Source: Strix aluco (taxonomy: Eukaryota; Chordata; Aves; Strigiformes; Strigidae). Taken from it: 64,000 nt of DNA. Positions 36,101 to 45,100 of the stretch are shown here, piece after piece. The stretch is from contig NC_133937.1 of assembly GCF_031877795.1 (NCBI RefSeq), positions 18,875,501 to 18,939,500 on the forward strand. The letters run 5' to 3'. Positions within the stretch are counted from its first letter, which is position 1, and the number at the start of each line of letters is the position of its first letter. The translations under genes were made by a program, and so were the position numbers. The notes beneath the pieces are model-generated. The model worked only from the letters and a program-made list of their open reading frames with translations, was not told where the DNA came from and ran no database searches.

Positions 36101-39100
36101 AGGCAACATTTCATGAGATGCATAAATGAAATTAATACTGTTGTGTTTCTTTGTTTAGCAGAGACCGACGCAGTTTCCGTGTGCGTTCAGCATGACATAC
36201 CAGCCCGCTGGTCTGAACAGGTGCCTGATAGCTTATTATGAGCACTTTGTAAAGTTAGCGTTTTGTGCTGGCTTTGCCGGCAATGCTGGGCAGGAAGGGT
36301 ACCAGCTAGTGCAGGAAGCACATGTGTCCCCATTCCTGACTGGCCTGGGATTCGTAGACAGGCTCTGCCTAGGTTTGGATCTTTCTATTTTTTATTACTG
36401 AACCTTGTTCTTCACAGGAGTTGCTTAACTGCCCTAAGTCTCTGTATAGCAGTACCAAACTGCCTGGAGGACTTTGGCCACTTTTACAACAAAAGCTGCA
36501 AGACCAATGCTTTAGGTGGTACTTGACTAAATTCCTGACTTGTGAATGAGGAGACAAAAGTTACTTCAGCCTCTGCTTTTGCAGGTCACAAAGACCTGAG
36601 ATTGTGGTTTAAAACAAGCCTGAAAACTTGCCCCTGACTGAAACTGATTTCTCGCACTGGCAGCCCCATCTGCAGCATGGGCCCTTCTAGGCAGAGTTAT
36701 GGTGCTGCAGCTGGCAGATGATGTGACAAATGTTTGTTCCTCATTTGCTTCTGGTATACTTCAGCAGCCTCATTCAGGGGCTGAGCAAAGGCAGAGCAAG
36801 GACAAGGGAAGTGTGACTTTATGTTAACCTGATGGGACCATTTGGTAGTCAGATACCACCACTGGTCCAGTCTGGAGTCCCCTCCCGGTGAGAGCACTCC
36901 CTGGAAGACAGGTATATTTGGCTGGAAACTTGTGGGTGATCCCTTTTTCTTGCAGGGATCAGCAAAGAGGTGTGTTTCTTCTAGTGCTGTGGCTCACTGT
37001 GCTCCTCCTAGCAGGAAGGTCCACTGCCAGCCCTGTTGCTTGTGGGGTACATGGCATCTGTTTCATCTTTCCCTTGCTGAAACACAGCAAGTTGCAAAGG
37101 AATGCTGGGGGAACTGTGGGTGAGACCTTCTATGCTAATACACTTTTGTTTGCAGAGTCATCAAAAGCAAATGAATTGCTGCTGTTTTTCAGTAAGAGTC
37201 AGGGGCCTCTCCCTACCATTAAAAACCCACTGAGGTCTCCCCAGTTCACAAGCACAGGATGTGTAGGTTCTCCCTTCACGCAGCCTTACAGCTCCCTTTA
37301 AATTCCTGTCCATCTGTTTTGCTGAGTTATTTGTACATGGTTGACCTTGCTCTGGGTTTACGTGACATTTGTCTGCATCCTCATCCTGCACGTAGCAGAC
37401 ACACAGCCTATCTGAACCCAGCAGCCTGATTCTGCCACTGCATATGGTGACATGACATGAGGGCCTGGTCCATGCTCCAGCCTTAGAGGGTGTGTGATGT
37501 AAATGCAGGGCTGTGGTACAGACAGAAACACCAGCAAATATCTCCGCTGGATTTGGTGTCACAAAGCAGGCAGGGAGGGCTGAGCACATCTGTTGTGGGA
37601 TTGGAGGTGAGATTGCCCCTCAGTAGGGTGCCCAGGCTAGCTGTGGGAAGAGCAGCAGTGAAGGCAGCATTCCTTGGCTGGACAATGGGACCATGAGTGT
37701 CTGCTCAGATAGCTAGTTCATAGTAAAACCCCCGCTGCCGTGTCTTCATTGCTTTTACAACCCCTGCATTTGCTCATCAGTAGAGCTACTGCATTTTAGT
37801 TTTTGTGGACACACCTGGAGTGCGAGACCAGAGCCACAGCATTAGCCAGAAGCCTTTAATGTAAAAGGTTACGTATTCTTCAGTAGTGTGTCCCTCAGAC
37901 AGTATTCTGCAACTGCTTGTATTGCTTGGATTATTTGGTTTAGTCCTTCATTAATTTCTTCCTTCTTTCCTTTCTTCCTCCTTTGCATTTTTCCCTCAAT
38001 TCCACAATGTAAAACCCAAATGAACCCGCAAACAAACACAACTCAAATTGCCTGTGTGAACACGTGGGCCCATAGCCGCCCATCGCCAACAAGTGCGATG
38101 CAGGCTCCCTTTGCCTCCGTCTATAACCCTCTGCAGGCGCAGACCTCCAAGCCACCGCAGCGGAGGCACAGCACCTCCTCCATCCCCAGCCAAGTCCGAG
38201 TGGGGCCTGAGCAGCTGAAGTGTGTGGCCCAGATCTGCCCCAACAGCCCTGTGGAAGTGGAGGTGCCGGGACTCAAAGTGCTGCATGTGCAGTTCAATTC
38301 TCCCCTACAGCTCTATTCACAGAGCAACATCATGGATTCTCTGCAGGGGCAGATCTCTTCCATTAGCCCCGATTTCCCCAGGTAACCTGCCCACTGCCTC
38401 TGTGGCTGACTCGGTGCATCCATTCATCCACATCTTGGTGTCCACGAGTGCCTTGTCCCTGTCTGTGGCTCACGGTGTTGGCCAGTCACAAGAAAACAGC
38501 GTTTACATTTCACCTTTACGACATTAGTGCATGACTCTTCACAGGAGCTTTCTCTGCATTGTGTCTGTGTCCAACACCACGGGAAGCACCAAAACATGAT
38601 TTCAGCCTGTTGTTGTGTCCATTGCCCCCTGCGCACCTGCGCAGCACGGCCTTGACAGCAGCTGGTGGCTTTGCTGGAGGAGCTACCTGCAGCAGATGGA
38701 TTTTCTGGGGGCGGGAGACTGCTTTATCCTGAAAGCTGGTGTTTCTCCTGCACTGAAACAACTGTTGTTGGTGACTGGAAGGTGCTGCCGCGCGTGTCCT
38801 TGTGCTTTTGTTTCACTGGCTGCAGGCTGGGCCATGGGTGTGCGCTGGGCGTGTTCCATTTCAGGCTGAAGCAGGTTCCCATGGGTCTCCATCTTTGGCT
38901 GATAACACTCATGAGTTTGGAGCAGCCTGGGCAGGCACCAGGCACATGGAGGACCCAGTCTGTTTTCCCACCCCTGCCCACTTGTCTGCACATGTTGCTG
39001 CTCTTGGGGCTGCCTCTTTGCCTGTAGGAGCAGAGGATGCTCGACATGCAGGACCTGTGGAGAGCCTCAGCATCACAAAGCCTGGGTGCTCTTTGGTATT

Positions 39101-42100
39101 TGCTGTGTGGCAGTTGTGAAATGGCTGTCCTGTGCCTCTAAATAACAGTCTACAGGGTTTTACAGTATGAAGATGGGTGAAGCAGAGAGCTCGTTTAGCC
39201 ATCTTGCAGGAGGGCTCCAATCAAGGCTGAATTGTTTCAGAAGATACGAACCTTCAGCAGTTACCCCGTTACGTGACTAAGCAGCTTGCAGTGGTGTGAC
39301 CTGTGGTCCAGGGAGATGGTCAGTCCCATAGCCTCCATGGGACAGAGCAAAAGTGTGCAGCTAGGTCTCATAGCTCCTCAGCTGCTCACAGGCCCCTCCT
39401 GGGCTTAGCACCTTGTGCTTCAAAGCAGAAAAATTGGTGTCCTCACCTGTGGGCCCACACAGCCAAGCTTTGCCATGTGCCAGCAGCCAAGAGATAATGG
39501 GGGGCTGTGGATTTACTCCTGCCTTGTTACTCTGTCCAGTTACTTGCTGTAAGTCACTGCTCTGGCTTGTAGCCGATACCATGCACACCAGGAGCAGTCA
39601 CACTCTGCTGGCTGGCTGTCCTGGTCTGGACAGCTGATAACACTCACAAAGGAGCCCCAGGCATCAGCAATTGTTTTATTGCAAGAGCGAGTGCTCCAAG
39701 TACTGGGCCTTCCTGTAGCCCAGCTTTGAGATCCTTGTAAACTTTACAAAATGTACTAGCATAAAATAGTAAAATTACATTAGTAAAGAATAAACTGTGC
39801 TTTTCTGAAGACATTGTGCAAGGCTGTGTCTTTATGGTTTTTATTACCATCTTCTTGCCAGTTTTCAAAGCTCAGTGATCCAGTGTTGTACAGTCAGCAT
39901 TGCAAGTTGCCTATGGTAGAAGCAGTGAGATCCAGTAACAGTTCTGTCCGTCTGAAATCCAGTAAAGGTTGTTGGAGTTTCCCCCCAACAAAGTTTTTGC
40001 ATCGGGGAACGCCTGCACATGGAAAAGGACACCAGTTGCCACTGATTGCTGCAGATAAAGTACCTGTGTAACAGGAGGTGCCATAAATCAGCCGACATAC
40101 GGAGACTCATTATGCTGCAGGCACAATTCTTGTGCCTGTGGCCTTGCCCATTCAAAAGGTGCATGTGCTTTTTGGTGTTTTTTTTTCTTTAAGCAGCATA
40201 GCCTTCTGCCCTGACAAGTTGAGGTATTTCACTCTGCTGGTACAAATTCTCAGATTTGGGTTTTTTTTATAGTCTTTTGGAAGTCTTGTATATGGAAGTA
40301 TATCTGTATGGGAGAGCTGATCTCTATGTTTTGCACACTGCCACAATGCATGGTTGAAGTGTGATGGCTTTCTTTAGTGCTCTTTAAGATGACGTAGCCT
40401 TTGCTTTTTGAATGCATGTTAGTGAAACATCCTTAGTATGCGAAGTGTAATGAAAGGCTTCTTTCCTAGTGTTTTTATGGGTGGATAGAGTGGTGGGAGT
40501 ATGTGAGTTTATGTAAAATGAATGCAGTGTGGGGCATGGATTCTATTGGGATAACCTAGGACATTTTCTGTGTAAGTCATTATTTTATTTTGGATGAGAG
40601 CTTCAGTAAATGAGATTCAGGCTTCAAGGCTTCAACTGCTTGCAGGTCTAATGTGTTTCCTGCTCCACAGAAAATTACCAAAGATGGAAACATTTTATGA
40701 AGTTTTTTTCACGGAAATAGCATTTTATAACACGTGCAATGATTTTACCCCTGATACTTGAAGAGTTTATTATGTAGAGTAACTCCCAGGTGACTCAGCT
40801 GCACAATGGCATGGAAAGTATGCAGTTGCTTGCTCAAGAAAAAGATTTCCCTCTGCAATTTAGACTGAACTTCAGGATGTTTATGTACTTTTCAGGCAAT
40901 CACAAGGTGCAGAGACGGTGAAACCTAATAGACCATTTACATTTATAAGGCTGCATCATGTAATTGAGCTGTCAGAGGAGACTTGTCAGTTGTCTCATTT
41001 TTCCAGAGAAGTTTTATTCCAGCCACAGAACACAAGGCAGGCAGGAACCTCCCATGTCATTTAGTCCATCCCCTAGCCTAGTATTTGGTCAACTTAAACC
41101 ATTGATTTAAATCATTCCTAGGGGATATTTGTCCAGACTCTTTTTAAATCCTTTAGTATGGAGGTTGCTCACCTGTCCACAGCAATCTGCTCTGGTATTT
41201 TGGTGTCTGTCTGTTGGAAAGCTTTTCCCAAGGAATATTCTGAATATCGTCCTTCAGTTTTAAGCCTGTAGTTTATCCTGTACCCACTGGATGTGAGAAC
41301 ATCCTAGGTGCTGCCCCCAGCCTCTTTTTTTTTTTCCCTGAAGACCCTTCTGGTGGCACAGTGACCCCCCTTTCAGCCACACTGCACTGTGAAAAGCTGC
41401 CCCTGAAGCACCTCAAGCTCTAGGCTGAGGGTGCAAGTCCCTCAGGATGTGAGTGGCAGCAGCAGTGCCTCAGGAGGCAGCTGAAAGGAGGGCTTAGTCT
41501 TAGCAGGCAGAAATTGCCTCTGCCCTTGACCTGCCCTTTAACCTTAGTTAAATGCTGTAAATGGGCTGTGGCTCAGTCTCTACCTATAAAATAGAAATAA
41601 TAACACTCATTTGAAAACCAAGTTAAATTATTGCCAATCAGAGGATCTCTTTGTTAGATCCTACAGCTGTTACTTTGTAAAGGTGGCCTTTAGGACCAAT
41701 TCATCGTGTACTTGCAAAGATTTCTTTTTAATGGAATAAACTTTACTTAATTTGAGATTCACAGTGGTGTAAGGTAGCAGTCTTAGGTAGTTCATGCAAG
41801 GAACATGCGTAGATGGCACAACTACCATGTGAGATTCCCATCCCAGCACATGAGTTCTTTATTTTTTTATTAACTGAGCAGTGATTTCCTGTGCAGAAAG
41901 TTTTAGTTTCTGGACTACATAGTAATTGCAAAGCAGGGAGAACACTTGGGGACTGGCCAGGGGCAGCTGACAAGAGCCCGTGGCGTACGCGGATAGCCCA
42001 GCATGCCAGTCCCACCCGGGCTGCAGCTATCTTGTGCGGGCACATCCAGCACCTCCATGTTTTATGGTGTCCTGTTGCGCATTTGTTTTGCACGTTCGTT

Positions 42101-45100
42101 CTTCATTCATACGATGCATTGTGAAAATTTTGCTAGAGGAACTGGCTTTAGTTTTCAGCTGTTTAACAAGTGTATTCTCTGTTCCTTCCTCAGTTTAGAT
42201 CAGCATAACCAGCCCCCAGGTGGCATTGTCATAGACAGAGAATCTGAGGTTTACAAGATGCTCCAGGAGAATCAAGAGTCAAATGAGCCACCCAGACAGT
42301 CTGCTTCATTCCTCGTGTTGCAAGAGATTTTGGAGTCAGAAGAGAAAGGTGAGCAATTACTGCATACCTATTCTGAGTGTGCTCTTCCTTTTTGCCATTT
42401 CTTGGGCTGTGTGCAGTGATTAAGAGTAACATTAAAACTTCATTTTCCTTTCTTAACTGTTGATTGTTCAAGGTAGCATGTGTAGGTAATTTCTACACAA
42501 ATCTACAGACCCTTTCACTAACTTAACTCCTAAATATTCTGTCATTGATTAGTTTCAGTGTCTATGGGCCCATATCATCGCTTACTCATTGAGTGAATGC
42601 TCAAGAAATAAACCTCTACAACATTTAATTATCAAGAAGGAATTTAGAAGTTGCAAAGACTCTTCTATGCCTTCTAAATTTTGCCCCTTTAAGATAATAT
42701 TCACTGATTAAAGACCATCTTAGATTCAGGACTTTGAAAGGTACCGCTGCTCTTCAGTGAGACCTAAAGCTTCTGATCTCCATCCCTCTGCACAAGAAAA
42801 AAGATCCACTTATGCAGCTAAATGTAAAAATATGGAAGCTGGGTTACAGCAAGCAGCTTTTAACCTCTGAAATTTTGCTCATCTTGGCATTTTTGATCTG
42901 ACATCTGGACTTGTGCAGTTCAGGGCTATAGACTTTAAGATAAAAAAGCCAATTCACTTAGGTGGAGGCCAAATCATACTCTTTTCTCTCCTTAAATAAA
43001 ATAAAATAAACAAATAAATAGGAAAAGAATTCCAAGAATGACTTTTTTTTCCTAGGCCAGTTGAGACTTTGTCTTTTGTGTTATTAGCTTGGCAGTGGTA
43101 TGTTCAATTTCATCCAACAAAAGCCTGGTGCTGAGATATTCACCACGAAGGGAAATGGATCAGCCAAGTGCTGGTAGGTCTGATGGTTCTCTAAGGAAAC
43201 AGCAAAATGAAGGAAATAAGGAAACAATATGAAGAAAGAAACCAGAATCTGGAGTCTTTAATACACTGTTAAAATACCTACATGAAAGCATCTTTCAAAG
43301 ATTGAGTGTTTGCAACTTGCCCTCAGGGTTCAGCTCCTGCATGGAAGGGGCTGGAGTAGCCAGGACTTTTCACGCAGCTGAGGTGCTCCCCTCTGCTTAG
43401 TAGTGCTGAAGAAGATAAGAAGCAAAATCCTCTCTGTTTTATCTTTCTTTGAAGATTTGCAGCATTATTGGGATTCTCTGGCACAAGGTTTGCCGGCCTG
43501 ATCACAGGCCAGGATAGGCTTTGGCATTACTCCACTGTGAGCTGATAATCACCCATGCAGAGCAGGGACGGGAGGTTACTCAGCCCCAAAGGAATGTCTG
43601 TCCCCAGGAGACAGTGCCCCTGCCTGCCTCGCCACTCCGGTCTCAATCGCTGCTGCTGCTGAGTCAGATCTTTTCTGTAGCGATACATAGCACATTGGTT
43701 GGCTGCTCCTGCCAGCCTGTCTTAAAGCGATGGCTTGTGAGTAGCAGCAGGGAGCTACCTCTCCATTTGGGACAAGTCCCTCGGGGCATTGCTGACTATC
43801 AGCTGCACTGACTTACATCAGCTACACCAGCTGAGAGCCTGGCCCTGGACACGGGGGCTGTGTGTGGGCATTGGTGTGTGGAAGCACCACAGCTGGCCTG
43901 TGTTTAGACCTAACCCTGCACTCATAGGTGGAGGGTGTTTCACAGTTACATTTCCTGTGGGTATCTGATTAAGCTGATTCCTTTAGAGAGATTTAAAAAC
44001 GTGCTGTCGGTGTTGTGGATATGAGCAAAGTGCTGTTTCACGCAGAGGGAGTGAGCAGAGGTGACAGGGTAGAGCCTGAAAATGTGGTTGCTGCTGCTTC
44101 CTTCCCAGCAAGAGTCCCTTATAGTAACTCTGTTGGAGGCCAGATGCTTCCTGCTGTGTTTGGAGGGTGCATGGGCTGCAGCCCCCATTAGGGAACTTGC
44201 ACCTCTGGACCAGCATCTCTGCACAGAGCTGGGTGCAAACCTGTGAGCTGAAGGCTGCCCCAGAGGTAAAGCAGCACAGCGTCACCTGCCCCACAAGTGA
44301 GCAGTGGTGACAGGGAAGTGCAGTGGGCAGTTCCCCCCTTTTTCCTTCAGCTATTCTGTCAGTGACACTGCCATGGGCTGTGATGTGTCCCTGACCTTGC
44401 TGGTCACCAGGGTGTCCCATTGGAGAGTTTTTCTTCCCCTTACACCAGGAAGAACCATTGCAGTGTGCTCTTGGTTTGGCACTAGTCAGAAGGGTTTTAT
44501 CAGTGTCCCTCCCAGTCTGAGGCATCCATCAACCTTCTCTGTTGCTGATGAAACATCATGGGAGTCTCTCCAGCCCTCCTTCCCTTGTTGCCTGGTGTTG
44601 AACCTCCTGCAAAAGTCATATAGATAAGACTAGTCACATCAATGGTGTCATTTTGTAAGAGGCTCCTTTTTCACTGCAGATATTTAAAGGCTTGCCTTAC
44701 ATCCTGCATCTAGGATCCACTGCCATTGTAGGCATCCAGTTCAGCAGATGTCTCCTGCAGAGGGGGCTGCAGGACATCCCTGCCCCAGAGAGGTGGCACT
44801 ATGGAGATACCTGGATTATGCTATGCAGCAGCAGGAGAGTGCAAGGTTATCCCCAGTGTCTCAGGGCCCTGCAAGAACAAGGAGTTTGTTAACAAAATCT
44901 TCCAGGAGTCTTGGGAGAGCCAGCCCCACTGTACACCAGACAGCAGCCTGGAAAAGGACTTTGACAGTCCTCCCTAGTCTGCCACGACACCCACCTTCTC
45001 TTCCTGAGCCCAAATCTGGCAATCAGCTTGACCCTGTGTGTGTGATCAGGACACTGCAGGCAGACTCTGGTGCTGCCAAGGCTAGGGCTGAGGCTTCGCT

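Larger units (their letters stand above)
38382..42193 (+). other. PDLIM1: Intron upstream of PDLIM1 exon 5
   Basis: A 3.8 kb stretch. It holds an old LINE-like fragment at 41030-41300, a possible MIR-like fragment at 41525-41640 and isolated AATAAA hexamers near 39790 and 41733 that lack supporting context. No coding exon was found. Confidence 0.75.

Noticed and set aside
37509-37606. A 98-nt block with a CAG acceptor and GAG|GTGAGA donor, whose lengths would fit a small exon between exon 3 and the ALP-like exon; one frame shows a residue pattern faintly like the first PDLIM3 muscle exon.
   Set aside because: Read from the acceptor after exon 3 it meets an in-frame TGA, the frame with the PDLIM3-like pattern does not fit the splice phases, and there is no pyrimidine tract before the acceptor.
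37888-38075. Upstream extension of the ALP-like open frame.
   Set aside because: It is made of the pyrimidine tract and AG-free zone and has no acceptor that would include it.
38104-38381. Shorter form of the ALP-like exon starting after ATGCAG, which would join exon 3 in frame.
   Set aside because: The region before that AG is not pyrimidine-rich and other AGs lie just upstream; kept only as an alternative, not as the main model.
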